From Chelatococcus sambhunathii (GTDB taxonomy: Bacteria > Pseudomonadota > Alphaproteobacteria > Rhizobiales > Beijerinckiaceae), in contig NZ_LIOL01000001.1 of NCBI RefSeq assembly GCF_001418005.1, forward strand, positions 372,001 through 436,000: a stretch of DNA of 64,000 bases. Reading direction: 5' to 3'. The notes under the pieces were generated by a model, which saw only the letters and a program-made list of their open reading frames with translations, did no database searches and was not told the origin of the DNA. Shown here piece by piece: positions 27,465 through 37,400 of the stretch. Numbering within the stretch: the stretch's first letter is position 1; each line of letters starts with the position of its first letter. A program made the position numbers and the translations under genes.

Positions 27465-28312
27465 TCGCCTGTCGTCGGCACGGCGAGGAGATCGGCGTGA
27501 CCGACAAGGCAGCGCGATGCCTGAGCACGTGCAGCGCGCCAGGCGGCGAGCCGGTCCGCCGCCACCTGTCCGGTCTCGCCCACCGCGGCAGCCGTGCCGT
27601 CGGCGAGCATCGCGACGAGCGCCCGTTCGCGCTCGGTCAGTCGCCAGGGGCTCGCCGCCTCGCTGACGGTATAGCCCGCACCACGAAAGCCGTCCGCGAG
27701 AAGCCCGGTTGCACGCGGCCCGGCCGCCGGACCGAAGCCCTTGTCGCGCTGCTGGTGGGCGAGGAAAGCGCCGTGCACCGCCTCATCGTCCGAGTGCGGC
27801 GGCTCCCAAGCCTCCCGGCCGTCGTATGTCAGCGCCGTATAGAAGGGCAGCCTTGCCACCGCGACCGCTTGCACGAAGGTCTCGATCCACGCCGCCGATA
27901 CGAGATCGAACAAGGCGGCCGCCGTCACGAGATCGGTCGGCGCCGCGAGGAGCGGCCCGATACCGCCGGAGAGGTCATGCGCGATGAAGGAAACCCCGAT
28001 GCGGCGCCCGGCGGCGGACAGCACAAGGCCGCCGGTGTCCTCGGCGAAGGTCGCATCGGCCCAGCGGCGCAGCTCCTCGCGCGCCTTCGCGAGCAGGAGG
28101 GCATCGTGATCGACGAGCCGCCAGTACTGCTCCGGGCCGAGCTGTGGCGCCATCGCCCGGAGGTTGGAGCCGGTGCCGCAGCCGAGATCGAGGACATGCA
28201 CCGGCTGCCGGTCCGCCACCGCCGCGGCGGTCGCAGCCAGGAGATCGCGGTTGCGCGCCGCATGGTCGGCCGGCTCGCGCAGGGCGAGCCATTCGGCGGA
28301 AAAGCCGCTCAC
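27458..28312 (-). CDS. Class I SAM-dependent methyltransferase
   Basis: This encodes 284 residues. VHVLDLGCGTGSNLRAMAP (residues 38-56) is the SAM-binding motif I, with RLVDHDALLLAKA as the acidic post-motif. The rest is less conserved, so the acceptor is unknown. Its ATG overlaps the glycosyltransferase stop by 4 bp (ATGA), making it the last gene of the dehydrogenase-PTPS-glycosyltransferase-methyltransferase operon. The stop overlaps the convergent cytochrome b561 stop by 7 bp. Confidence 0.85.
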   Translation of the reverse strand: MSGFSAEWLALREPADHAARNRDLLAATAAAVADRQPVHVLDLGCGTGSNLRAMAPQLGPEQYWRLVDHDALLLAKAREELRRWADATFAEDTGGLVLSAAGRRIGVSFIAHDLSGGIGPLLAAPTDLVTAAALFDLVSAAWIETFVQAVAVARLPFYTALTYDGREAWEPPHSDDEAVHGAFLAHQQRDKGFGPAAGPRATGLLADGFRGAGYTVSEAASPWRLTERERALVAMLADGTAAAVGETGQVAADRLAAWRAARAQASRCLVGHADLLAVPTTGDQ

Positions 28313-29370
28313 GCCGCCCTCCCCCGTCCGGCCAGCGAGCGGACGACGCCGGCGATCGCGGCCGCGGCATCGTCCCAGCGCGGCAGCGCCTGTCCCGCAT
28401 GCCAGGCGGCATCCGCCATCGCCGAACGCCTCTCCCGGTCGCCGAGGACCGTCTCGAGCGCTGCGGCAAGGGCAGCCGTATCGCCCGGCGGCACCTTGAG
28501 CGCGGCGGCATCGGGTACGCGCTCGTCCGCCGCCCCGACGCGGGTCGTCACGATGGGCAGGCCACGCGCCAGCGCCTCCGTGAGGACCATGCCGTAACCT
28601 TCATAGTGCGAGGCCATCACGAAGAGGTCGGCCGATGCATAGGTGCGCTCCAGCGCCGCATCGTCACAGGCGCCTGCCAGCGCGACGCGACCGGCAAGCC
28701 CCGCCCCGGCGATCAGCGCCCGCAGCCGCGCCGCCTCCTCCGGCGCACGGTCGAGGCTGCCGACGATGGTGGCGCGCCACGACAGCGTGGAAAGGCGTGC
28801 GAGTGCCGCGACAAGAACGTCATAGCCCTTGCGCGGCGAGACGGCCCCGACGGCGATGAGATGCGGCGGCTCGCCATCGGCGGGCGCGCGAGAGGCCGGA
28901 TCGGTGCCCGGTTCCGCGATCGTCAGCCGATCGGCGGCAACACAGAATTCGCACGCGAGCACCCGGCCCGTCGGCACGCTCGTCGCGACGACGGCATCGA
29001 CCGCCGCAAGCGCCGCACGCTCGCTGGCGAGGAGCTGCCGCCGCGCCGCGTCGGAAAGGCCGGTCTCATGGCCGAGCGGATGGTGCACCAGCGCCACGCA
29101 CCGCCTGCCGCAGCCGCGCAGCAGGGAGGCCGGCAGGGCGCCGCAGGCGAGCCCGTCGATGAGGAGCACGGCATCGCGCGGCATCGCCGCGAAGGCCGCC
29201 GCGGTTGCCGCAAGCTCGGCCTCGGTCGGAAAGGGAAAGCCCGCCGCCAGCGGCAGGTGGACGATGTCGACGCCCTGCGCCGGCAGGTCGTTGAGCATCC
29301 GTCGCGCATAGGCATAGCCGCCCGTCGGGCTGGCGAGGTCGCCCGGAATGGCGAAGACGACGTCAGGCAC
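28309..29370 (-). CDS. Glycosyltransferase family 4
   Basis: This encodes a 353-residue GT-B fold glycosyltransferase. The C-terminal half has YASADLFVMASHYEGYGMVLTEALARGLPIVTT, the EX7E nucleotide-sugar motif of family 4, and PHLIAVGAVSPRKGYDVLVAALARL. No membrane helix is seen, so it likely acts in the cytoplasm on a soluble or membrane-face acceptor. The 5' end overlaps the PTPS-like gene by 8 bp and the 3' end overlaps the methyltransferase by 4 bp. This tight coupling suggests it decorates the same product. Confidence 0.9.
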   Translation of the reverse strand: MPDVVFAIPGDLASPTGGYAYARRMLNDLPAQGVDIVHLPLAAGFPFPTEAELAATAAAFAAMPRDAVLLIDGLACGALPASLLRGCGRRCVALVHHPLGHETGLSDAARRQLLASERAALAAVDAVVATSVPTGRVLACEFCVAADRLTIAEPGTDPASRAPADGEPPHLIAVGAVSPRKGYDVLVAALARLSTLSWRATIVGSLDRAPEEAARLRALIAGAGLAGRVALAGACDDAALERTYASADLFVMASHYEGYGMVLTEALARGLPIVTTRVGAADERVPDAAALKVPPGDTAALAAALETVLGDRERRSAMADAAWHAGQALPRWDDAAAAIAGVVRSLAGRGRAA

Positions 29371-29770
29371 GGGCCACCGGCCCCTCGAACCACGCCCGGG
29401 CCACGTGGCTCTCGTGCAGCGTCACGCGGATGTGATCGATGCCCTCCCCGCCCGGCCCGAGCGCGCCGCCGCGAGCCGCCTTTGCCATCGCATCGAAGAT
29501 GTGACGGCTCAGAAATTCCGTCGTTGTATTGCAGCCGGCAAACTGCGGCAGGTCGTCGAGATTGCGGTAGTTGAGCGGCGAGAGCACCGTCTTCAGCGCC
29601 TCGTGGGCGCGGCCGATGTCGACGACCACCCCCTCGGCCGTCAGTTCCTTCCGGAAAAAAGCCACATCGACGATGAAGGTCGCCCCGTGCAGGGCCTGCG
29701 CCGGCCCGAACAGATCACCGCGGAAACTGTGGGCGATCATGACGTGGTCACGAACCTCAACGGCATACAT
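29363..29770 (-). CDS. PTPS/QueD-fold protein lacking canonical catalytic residues
   Basis: This encodes 135 residues of the 6-pyruvoyl-tetrahydropterin synthase/6-carboxytetrahydropterin synthase fold. VVDIGRAHEALKTVLSPLNY and NTTTEFLSRHIFDAMAKAA are family features. Compared with QueD, zinc ligands H14 and H28 remain, but the second His of HGH is A30, the catalytic Cys position (four before H28) is A24, and the Asp-His pair is replaced (LNYRNLDD where QueD has LDHHYLND). The C-terminal Glu (LHES) remains. It is therefore probably not a standard PTPS or QueD. It lies 24 bp after the dehydrogenase gene. Confidence 0.85.
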   Translation of the reverse strand: MYAVEVRDHVMIAHSFRGDLFGPAQALHGATFIVDVAFFRKELTAEGVVVDIGRAHEALKTVLSPLNYRNLDDLPQFAGCNTTTEFLSRHIFDAMAKAARGGALGPGGEGIDHIRVTLHESHVARAWFEGPVARA

Positions 29771-29794
29771 GGCACCCTCCCTCGATCGGGCCTG

Positions 29795-30793
29795 TCATTG
29801 ATAGCGCACCGCAGTCATCAGCCCGCCCGCCTGCTCGTCGAGGATCGCGGGCAGCGCCTCCGGCAGATCGGTGAAGGCGACCTCGCCGGTGATCAGGTCG
29901 TCGAGCCGCGCGTCGGCGAGCAGCGAGAGCGCCTTGGCGAGGCGCCGCCCCGCCTCCCAGCGCGGGCGGCGCGAGGCCGCGACCTGCCCGACCTGCGAGG
30001 ACACGAGCCTGAGGCGGCGGGCGTGGAACTCGCCGCCGAGATGAACCGGCACCGCCTCGTCGCCGTACCAGCTCAGTTCGACGAGCATGGCCTCGTCGCC
30101 GCACAGCGACAGCGCTGTCGCGAGGCCGGCCGCCGTGCCGCTGGCGTGAATGACGACATCCGCCTCCCCCGGGGCCGCGCCCGGCAGGGCGAAACCGGCG
30201 CCGAAACGCCGCACCACCGCCGCGCGCGACGGGTCGGTATCGACGACGGTCACCTCCGCGCCGGGCAGGCCGGCACACAGGAACGTGACCAGGAGGCCGA
30301 CGACGCCGGCCCCCACCACCGCAATCCTGTCCCCCGGTCCCGCCCCGGCGTCCCAGACGGCGTTGAGCGCCGTCTCCATATTGGCGGCGAGCACGGCGCG
30401 GCGGGCGGGCACGGCTTCCGGCACCGCGGCGACGGCGGCGGCCGGCGCCGCGAACATCTGCTGGTGCGGGTGCAGCACAAAGACCGTGCGGCCGACGAGA
30501 TTTGCCGGCCCGGCCTCCACCAGGCCGACGGCGCAATAGCCGTATTTCACCGGGAACGGAAAGGTCCCCTCCTGCATCGGCGCGCACATGCGCCGGCGAT
30601 GGCTCCGGCGGCACAGGCCGTTGAAGACGAGGCGCTCCGTGCCGCGGCTGATGCCGCTGAACAGGGTGCGGACCATGACGTCTCCGGGCCCGGGCTCGAT
30701 CGGCGCGACGGGACGCAGTTCGGTGCGGCGCGGCTCCACGTACCACAGTGCGAAAATGCCGGAACCCTCGCGGTTCCTTGCGTTAATGCCCAT
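29795..30793 (-). CDS. BchC-like medium-chain dehydrogenase
   Basis: This encodes a 332-residue MDR-superfamily oxidoreductase. LFSGISRGTERLVFNG replaces the usual zinc-ligand region of alcohol dehydrogenases and resembles the YSGIS-GTE motif of BchC-type dehydrogenases. The Rossmann loop is VVGAGVVGLLV with acidic VVDTD, suggesting NAD. No catalytic-zinc Cys is in the usual place. It is the first gene of a four-gene operon. No other photosynthesis genes are nearby, so true BchC function is unlikely; oxidation of the cluster's intermediate is the better guess. Confidence 0.8.
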   Translation of the reverse strand: MGINARNREGSGIFALWYVEPRRTELRPVAPIEPGPGDVMVRTLFSGISRGTERLVFNGLCRRSHRRRMCAPMQEGTFPFPVKYGYCAVGLVEAGPANLVGRTVFVLHPHQQMFAAPAAAVAAVPEAVPARRAVLAANMETALNAVWDAGAGPGDRIAVVGAGVVGLLVTFLCAGLPGAEVTVVDTDPSRAAVVRRFGAGFALPGAAPGEADVVIHASGTAAGLATALSLCGDEAMLVELSWYGDEAVPVHLGGEFHARRLRLVSSQVGQVAASRRPRWEAGRRLAKALSLLADARLDDLITGEVAFTDLPEALPAILDEQAGGLMTAVRYQ

Positions 30794-30849
30794 CGCACTT
30801 CTCTTCGTTTTGCTCTATATCGCCGCGGCGCGACAGCGGACGGTGCCAG

Positions 30850-32679
30850 ATGACGGAACGGCTCGATCCTGTGACCCTCACCCTCATCGAGGGGGCACCC
30901 TCCTCATCTACGACACCGAGCGGAATGCAGTCCACCACGACGCTGCGGCGGCGACGGACCGTGGTCGGTGCGCTGAACCTCGCCACATGCGGCGCTCTCG
31001 CCGCGGCCATGGCATGGATCCTCTCCGCCGGCGGATGGAGCCTTCTCGACGGCCTCCTCCTCACCTGCTTTCTGCTCGTCACGCCCTGGACCGTGCTCGG
31101 CTTCTGGAATGCCATCATCGGCCTGTGGCTGCTGCACGGCCGACGCGAGGGACTTGCCGAGGTCGCGCCCTTCGCCAGCGCCGGCAACTCGGGCGAGGCC
31201 GTATTCCTGCGTACCGCCGTGCTTATGACGTTGCGCAACGAGGATCCGGCGCGCGCCTTCTCGCGCCTCTCGGCTGTCGCCGAGAGCATCGCCCGCACCG
31301 GTCACGGGCACCACTTCGCCTATTTCGTCCTGAGCGATACCTCCCGTCCCGAGATCGCCGCCGCCGAGGAGGAGGCCTTCGCGGCCTTCCGCGCCACGCT
31401 CGCGGATGGTGCCAGGGCCGTCTATCGCCGGCGAGAGGACAATGTGGGCTACAAGGCCGGCAACCTGCGCGATTTCTGCGCCCGCTGGGGCGGCGAGTAC
31501 GAGCTGATGCTGCCGCTCGATGCCGACAGCCTGATGGCGGGCGAGACGATCGTCTCCATGGTGCGCATGATGCAGGCCTACCCCCGCCTCGGCATCCTGC
31601 AGAGCCTCGTCACGGGCATGCCGGCCGCGAGCGGCTTCGCGCGCATCTTCCAGTTCGGCATGCGCCACGGCATGCGGCCCTACACCATGGGAAGCGCCTG
31701 GTGGGCTGGCGATTGCGGGCCCTTCTGGGGTCACAACGCACTCGTGCGCATCGCGCCCTTTCGCGACGACTGCCATCTGCCGGTGCTTCGCGCTCGCCCC
31801 CCGCTCGGCGGCCCCATCCTGTCACATGACCAGGTGGAGGCTGCGCTCATGCGCCGCGCCGGCTACGAGGTACGCGTCCTGCCGGTCGAGGGCGGCACTT
31901 GGGAGGAAAACCCGCCCACGGTCGTGGATTTCGTCCGCCGTGACCTGCGCTGGTGTCTCGGCAACCTGCAATACATCAGGCTTCTCGGCCTGCCGGGCCT
32001 GCACCCCATGAGCCGCTTCCAGCTCCTGTGGGCCATCCTGATGTTCGTTGGCCTGCCGGCCATGACGGCGATGATCGCGCTGTCGCCCTTCGCGGTGCGC
32101 GAGGCACAGGCGGCGGGCGCCTTCCCGACGGCCCTGGCGGCTGGCCTCTACAGCCTTTTCCTGTTCATCTGCCTCTTCCCCAAGCTCGCCGGCCTCGCCG
32201 ACATCGCGCTGACGCGTGACGGGCTCACCCGCTACGGCGGCGGGGCGCGCTTTGCCCTTTCGGCCTTCATCGAGATCGTCTTCGCCTTCCTGCAGGGGGC
32301 GGTGTCCTCCTTCCGCACCAGCCTCTTCATGCTCGGCCTCCTCGCCGGGCGGGCACATGTGGGCTGGAACGGCCAGGAGCGGGATGCCCATGCTCTCTCC
32401 TGGGCAACCGCAGCGGCCGGGCTGTGGCCGCAGACCCTGTTCGGCCTCCTCGTCTGCGGCGCGCTGGCCTGGGCCTCGCCGGCCGCCCTCCTGTGGAGCC
32501 TGCCGCTCACGGCGGGCTATCTTCTCGCCATCCCCTTCGCCGTCGTCACCGCGCGGCCGGCCCTCGGTGCATTCCTCGCGCGGCATCGGCTCTGCGCCAT
32601 CCCCGAGGAATTCGACGAGCCTGCCGAGATCGCGGCCCTCGCACGCCCGGCGCCGCAGCCGGTGGCCGTCGCCGCATGA
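30850..32679 (+). CDS. mdoH: Glucans biosynthesis glucosyltransferase MdoH
   Basis: This encodes a 609-residue membrane glycosyltransferase of the MdoH/OpgH family, which polymerises glucose from UDP-glucose into osmoregulated periplasmic glucans at the inner membrane. Two N-terminal helices precede the family-2 catalytic region: VLMTLRNEDPARAF, FVLSDTSRPE, ELMLPLDADSLM, WGHNALVRI and VRRDLRWCLGNLQY. Several helices follow, from about residue 385. It is shorter than E. coli OpgH, mainly at the N-terminus. No mdoG is adjacent. Only 56 bp separate it from the divergent dehydrogenase gene. Confidence 0.92.
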   Translation: MTERLDPVTLTLIEGAPSSSTTPSGMQSTTTLRRRRTVVGALNLATCGALAAAMAWILSAGGWSLLDGLLLTCFLLVTPWTVLGFWNAIIGLWLLHGRREGLAEVAPFASAGNSGEAVFLRTAVLMTLRNEDPARAFSRLSAVAESIARTGHGHHFAYFVLSDTSRPEIAAAEEEAFAAFRATLADGARAVYRRREDNVGYKAGNLRDFCARWGGEYELMLPLDADSLMAGETIVSMVRMMQAYPRLGILQSLVTGMPAASGFARIFQFGMRHGMRPYTMGSAWWAGDCGPFWGHNALVRIAPFRDDCHLPVLRARPPLGGPILSHDQVEAALMRRAGYEVRVLPVEGGTWEENPPTVVDFVRRDLRWCLGNLQYIRLLGLPGLHPMSRFQLLWAILMFVGLPAMTAMIALSPFAVREAQAAGAFPTALAAGLYSLFLFICLFPKLAGLADIALTRDGLTRYGGGARFALSAFIEIVFAFLQGAVSSFRTSLFMLGLLAGRAHVGWNGQERDAHALSWATAAAGLWPQTLFGLLVCGALAWASPAALLWSLPLTAGYLLAIPFAVVTARPALGAFLARHRLCAIPEEFDEPAEIAALARPAPQPVAVAA

Positions 32680-33443
32680 GCAGGCTCGGCGCCACCTTGA
32701 CCGAATGGCGCGGGCTCGTCCGCTCCCTCGTCCTCTATCATGGCAACCGCGCCCGCCATCGCGCCATGGATGCGCTCCATCGCCGCTTCCTCGCCCCCGG
32801 GGACCTTGCCTTCGACATCGGCGCCCATGTCGGCGACCGGACCTCGTCGTTCCGCCGCATCGGTGCGCGTGTCGTCGCGGTCGAGCCGCAGCCGGGGCCG
32901 ATGCGCCTCCTGCGTCTCGTCCATGGCCGCGACCGGGACGTGACCCTCGTCGAAGCCGCCGTCGGCGCGGCGGAGGGGACCGTCGAACTCCACGTCAACA
33001 GCGCCAATCCCACCGTCACCACCGCCTCCGGCGCGTTCCTCGCCGCCGCGCGCGACGCCGATGGCTGGCGCGAGCAGCGCTGGGACCGCACCCTGTCGGT
33101 GCCGATGACGAGCCTCGATGCGCTGATCGCCCGCCATGGCTTGCCGGCCTTCGTCAAGATCGACGTCGAGGGCTTCGAGGACGCGGTCCTTGCCGGGCTG
33201 TCGCAGCCGCTGCCCGCGCTGTCCTTCGAGTTCACCACCATCGCCCGCGACGTAGCCGGCCGCTGCCTCGACCGGCTCGCCGATCTCGGCCGCTACCGCT
33301 TCAACCTGTCGCTCGGCGAGGAGCAGCGCCTCGCCTTCGCTGAGCCCATTGTCGCCGGGGCGATGCGGGACCATCTCGCCGCATTGCCCCAACGCGCCAA
33401 CTCGGGCGATGTCTATGCGACGCTCGCTGCAACGAGGCCCTGA
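32676..33443 (+). CDS. FkbM family methyltransferase
   Basis: This encodes 255 residues. FDIGAHVGDRTSSFRRIGARVVAVEPQP is motif I and post-I of FkbM methyltransferases, and FVKIDVEGFEDAVLAGL is the family's second motif. These enzymes usually O-methylate sugars or polyketides. The ATG at 32676 overlaps the mdoH stop by 4 bp, so the two are co-translated. Modification of the periplasmic glucan is a reasonable inference but unproven. Confidence 0.9.
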   Translation: MSRLGATLTEWRGLVRSLVLYHGNRARHRAMDALHRRFLAPGDLAFDIGAHVGDRTSSFRRIGARVVAVEPQPGPMRLLRLVHGRDRDVTLVEAAVGAAEGTVELHVNSANPTVTTASGAFLAAARDADGWREQRWDRTLSVPMTSLDALIARHGLPAFVKIDVEGFEDAVLAGLSQPLPALSFEFTTIARDVAGRCLDRLADLGRYRFNLSLGEEQRLAFAEPIVAGAMRDHLAALPQRANSGDVYATLAATRP

Positions 33444-33477
33444 GCGGCAGGAGACCGCCTTTTTCACAGGACAACGC

Positions 33478-34479
33478 ATGTCGAGAACCATTTGGGGCCT
33501 GCTCGCCGCAGGCCTTCTTGCCGCCGCCATACCATACGCCAGCGCCGCCGAACTCGCCGCCCGTGTCGACAACGACAGCGAGCCCGTGCTGTGCGCCGAA
33601 AAGGACAACGTCAGCCTCACCTTCGCCAATCCGGCCGTGAAGCACTTCCGTATCCAGGCGGTCCACCCAGTCTATCTCGGCATGCTCGACACCGACCGCT
33701 GGGCAGCCGACTGGACGAGCTGCGACATGACGGGCGACCCCGTGCATGTGGCCGAGCCGCGCCGGGTCACCTTCTATGAGGCGCCCGACCTTTGGCTGGT
33801 CGGCTATACCTATCCGTCCTTCTGGCGGCCCAACGATGTGCCGGTGCGCGTCGGCAATCGTGTCGAGCACGGCCTGCATCTCATCCAGGTCTGGGTGCGC
33901 TACAAGGAACGGGCCGAGGAAGTGCTCGTGCTCTACCCGCCGGACGGCTACTGGCGGGCTCGCCCGATACCGCCCGGCGACATGCGCTGGACGGCCTACG
34001 GCAGTTCCTTCCTCGTCGGCCCCGTCAAGGACGAGGGGCGCCCGGTGGTGGCGCTGAAGGACATTGCCTTCGATCCCGCGACGCGGACCTTCACGCTCGC
34101 CTTCGCCGACGGCGGCGAGGGCAAGGTCCGGCTCGCGGCCCTCGACGAGGAGCATCTCGCGCTCGATGTCTCCTTCTCCGGCGCCCTGCCGCAAGAAAGG
34201 CCTTTCGCAGCCTTGCGCTCCATGTATGTGATGGAGGCCAATGCCGACACGGCGCGCGTCGCCTGGCGCGCGCCCGGCGCCAAGGGGTGGGACGAATCCC
34301 CCGTCATGACCTTCCCGGGCGGCGAGGCGACGGAGCTGTGGACCGGACGCGTCGTGCCTTCGCGCCACAATACCAGCGCGCCGGACCTGATCTTCGGGCG
34401 CTTCTCGGACGTCCCGCCCAAGCCGGACAAGCGGGATACTGCTCCCAGGGAGGCCACGAGCACGCCGCTCGCTCAGTAG
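33478..34479 (+). CDS. Secreted protein of unknown function
   Basis: This encodes 333 residues. A Sec signal peptide (MSRTIWGLLAAGLLAAAIPYASA) is clear. The mature part is beta-rich in appearance and carries two Cys (VLCAEKD, TSCDMTG) that could form a disulfide, plus PPDGYWRARPIPPGDMRWTAYG. I do not recognise the family. AGGA lies before the ATG at 33478. It follows the FkbM gene by 34 bp and is probably in the mdoH operon, which suggests a periplasmic role in glucan handling. The last 7 bp overlap the convergent tamB. Confidence 0.65.
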   Translation: MSRTIWGLLAAGLLAAAIPYASAAELAARVDNDSEPVLCAEKDNVSLTFANPAVKHFRIQAVHPVYLGMLDTDRWAADWTSCDMTGDPVHVAEPRRVTFYEAPDLWLVGYTYPSFWRPNDVPVRVGNRVEHGLHLIQVWVRYKERAEEVLVLYPPDGYWRARPIPPGDMRWTAYGSSFLVGPVKDEGRPVVALKDIAFDPATRTFTLAFADGGEGKVRLAALDEEHLALDVSFSGALPQERPFAALRSMYVMEANADTARVAWRAPGAKGWDESPVMTFPGGEATELWTGRVVPSRHNTSAPDLIFGRFSDVPPKPDKRDTAPREATSTPLAQ

Positions 34480-37400
34480 TCCCATTCCATGCCGATGCCG
34501 ACGGCGCTCGAGCCGTCGGCTCCCGCCTCGCCCTGCAGCTTGATGCGGTCGGTGATGTCGATGTCGACGGTCACACGGCTCGAGTCCGGCGTCGCGCCCT
34601 GCTTGACGCCGAGATAGATGTTGTCGTCGATGCGCTTGCCGATGCCAACGGCCACATTGCCGCGAACGTCGGTGTCGATGTCGACCGCATCAACGCCGAG
34701 CGAGCGGCTGAGGTCGTCGAGCACCCGGTTGCCGCCGGCGAACTGCGCCACCGCCTGCGCCAGTTGCAGCGCCTGACCGGCCGTCAGGTTGCCTGACGGC
34801 TTGCCGAAGAGAAGCCGGGCCAGTACCTCGTCCTGCGGCAGCTCGGGCGAGGAGGAGAAGCGCAGGTCCGGACGCGAGGCGATGCCGTCGACGGCGACAC
34901 GCGCCGTCACGTCACCTGCCGGCGCCTCGGCCACGAAGTCGATCTGCGGATCGAGCGTGCCGGGGAAGGTGACGTTGCCGCGCGTGAAGGTGAGGCGCCG
35001 GCCGAGAACCTGGAAGGTGCCGCGGCGCATGGTGAAGCCGCCGTCGACGATCGGGTTCGACGACGTGCCGCGGATCGTGAGCGTGCCGCCGAGTTCGGCA
35101 TTGATGCCCTGGCCGCGCACCAACACGCGCCCCGACGAGGCGTCCACCGTGATGTCGAGTGCGGCGTTGAAGGCCCCGCCCGCGGCGCGCGCCCGCCGCT
35201 CCCGCTCGGCCCTGGCACGCTCGGCGACGCGCGGCGGCGCATTCCTGTGGCGCACCTCGATCGGCGTCACGGACGGCGGCAGGCGGTCCGGCACGAAGAT
35301 CTGCAGGTTCTCGACCGTCACGCGGCCTGAAACACGTGGGGTCGTGGCCATGGGGCCGGAGACCGCGAGGTCGAGGCCGACGACGGCATTGGTCGTATCG
35401 TTGGAGATGAGCTGGGCATTCGTCGCCCGCAGGGTGATGTTGCCCGGAAAGCCTGCGGCCGGATCGAGCGCGATGCGCCCGCTGCCGGTGATCGCGCCGC
35501 CGTTGCGCGCCCGCGCCGTGAGGCTCTGGATGACGAGCTCGCGCTCGGAGCCGGTGATCGTCGCATTGATGTCGGCGAGGAGGACGCCGTTGACGACGTC
35601 CTCGAAACGGCCGCCGACGAGGCGCACCGTGCCCTGCGCCCGCGGCGCGGCCATGGTACCGGTGAGGCGCAGGTCCGCCGTGGCCGAGCCGGCATAGCGC
35701 TGCCCGTCCGCCGCCGCGAGACGGTTGGCGACGGCCAGGTCGATGCGGCCCGCGATGGTGAGGTCGAGGTTGCCGTCAGGCGTCGTCGGCAGCGAGCCGG
35801 TGATGCGGATCGGCGCCTCTGAAATGCCGCGCACCGAGGCGTCGATCCCCGCCCGGCCGTCCGCCAGCGTCCCGCTCGCCTCGATGGCGAGCGGCGTCAG
35901 GCCCGCATCGCGGATCTGAGGCATGGTGAAGCCGCCGACCGACAGTCGGTAGCGCCCGTCCGGCCGCGCCGCGGTGCCGGCGATCTGCGCCTCGCCCGAC
36001 AGTTGGCCGGCGAGGCCGAGGCCCGGCTTGGCGAGTTCGGCGACGGTGAGCGGCAGGTTGCGGGCCGTGACGGCAAGATCGAGCCGCTCGCCGGCCGAGC
36101 CGGAGACCGCGAACGAGCCGCCGTCGGCATTGACCACGAGATCACGGATCGTGACCGCGCCCCCGCGCAGGGCGAACGCCGCCCCGCGGGCGACGGTGAC
36201 GCGCTGAGCGCCGCGCGAGGCGCTGGCGCTGTCCAGCGTCACGACCGTCTCGTCCGGGCGCATGGCGACCTGCGCGGTGGCGGCGACATCAACCCCGCGC
36301 ACGACGCCGTTAAGGACGAGGCGCGTCGCCTCGCGCGTCCCTTCCGCCGAGATCTCCGCCCGCGGCACGTCCACGCCCGATACCGCGAGCCTCTCGAGCG
36401 CGACCTTGCCGTCGGCCACGAACTGGCCGAGCAGGTCGCGCACGCGCACGTCGACGTCGGCCACGGCAAGCGATGCGCCGAAGCCCGCGAAATCGGACAC
36501 GCGCCCCTTGGCGGCGAGGTTCTGACGGCCGGCCTCGGCGGACAGGGTCAGGTCGAGGTCGACCGCGCCGGCCATCTCCATCAGCAGCAGCGGCGCGACA
36601 TCGCCGAGGTCGCCGGCCCGGAGCGTCAGCCGCCCGCTCGCCAGCGAAGCCGGCGAGATGGCGAGCGCGCCCTGCGCGCGGACGGAGCCGAGGCCGATGT
36701 CGAGATCCGATACCGCCACCGCCCCCGCCGCATCGCGTGCGAAGCGGCCGCTGCCCGCCGCCGGCTTGCCGTCGACGCTGCCCGACAGCGTGAGCTGGCC
36801 TGTGGCAGCGCCCGTGACATCCTGGGCCTCGATGTCAGCCGTCAGCCGCTCGATCGGCCGGCCGAGGGCGCTCGCCTCGTCGATGGTCAGGCGCAGGCGC
36901 GCATCGAGCGCATCGAGCGAGCCGGTCAGCGTCGCATCCACATTGCCGCGTCCGGTAACGCGCGCATCGAGCTGCGAGAGGTCCGGCAGGTCGAGCTTGG
37001 CCGTGACATTGGCCCGGTCCGCCGTCGCCGAGCCGTCGGCGATGAGGCCGACATGGGCGCCCGAGACGGAGAAGCGCTCGAAGCCGAAGCTGCCGTCCGC
37101 ATTGCGGCGGAAACCGCCGGACAGCCGGACATTGCGGCCGAGAAGGCCGTCGGCCTGCGCGACACCCGTCGCGAGGTCGCGCGCCATGCCGTTGAGCGTC
37201 ACCGCGAGCCGCGTCAGGTCGAAGCTTGCGGAGACATCCCCGGTGAGCGCCACGACGCCGGCGAGCGGCTGGTCCGTGAAGGCGCGCAGCGCCGCAAGGT
37301 CCGCCCGCTCCACATTGACCTTGCCGTCCACCGCATCGCTCGTGACGGTGCCGGAGAAGGTCGCGGCCAGCGGCGCCAGATCGAGCCGAAGGGCGGCGAT

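Noticed and set aside
29795-30793. True BchC of bacteriochlorophyll synthesis
   Set aside because: The motif is similar, but no other photosynthesis gene is in the window and the neighbours are a PTPS-fold protein and a glycosyltransferase.
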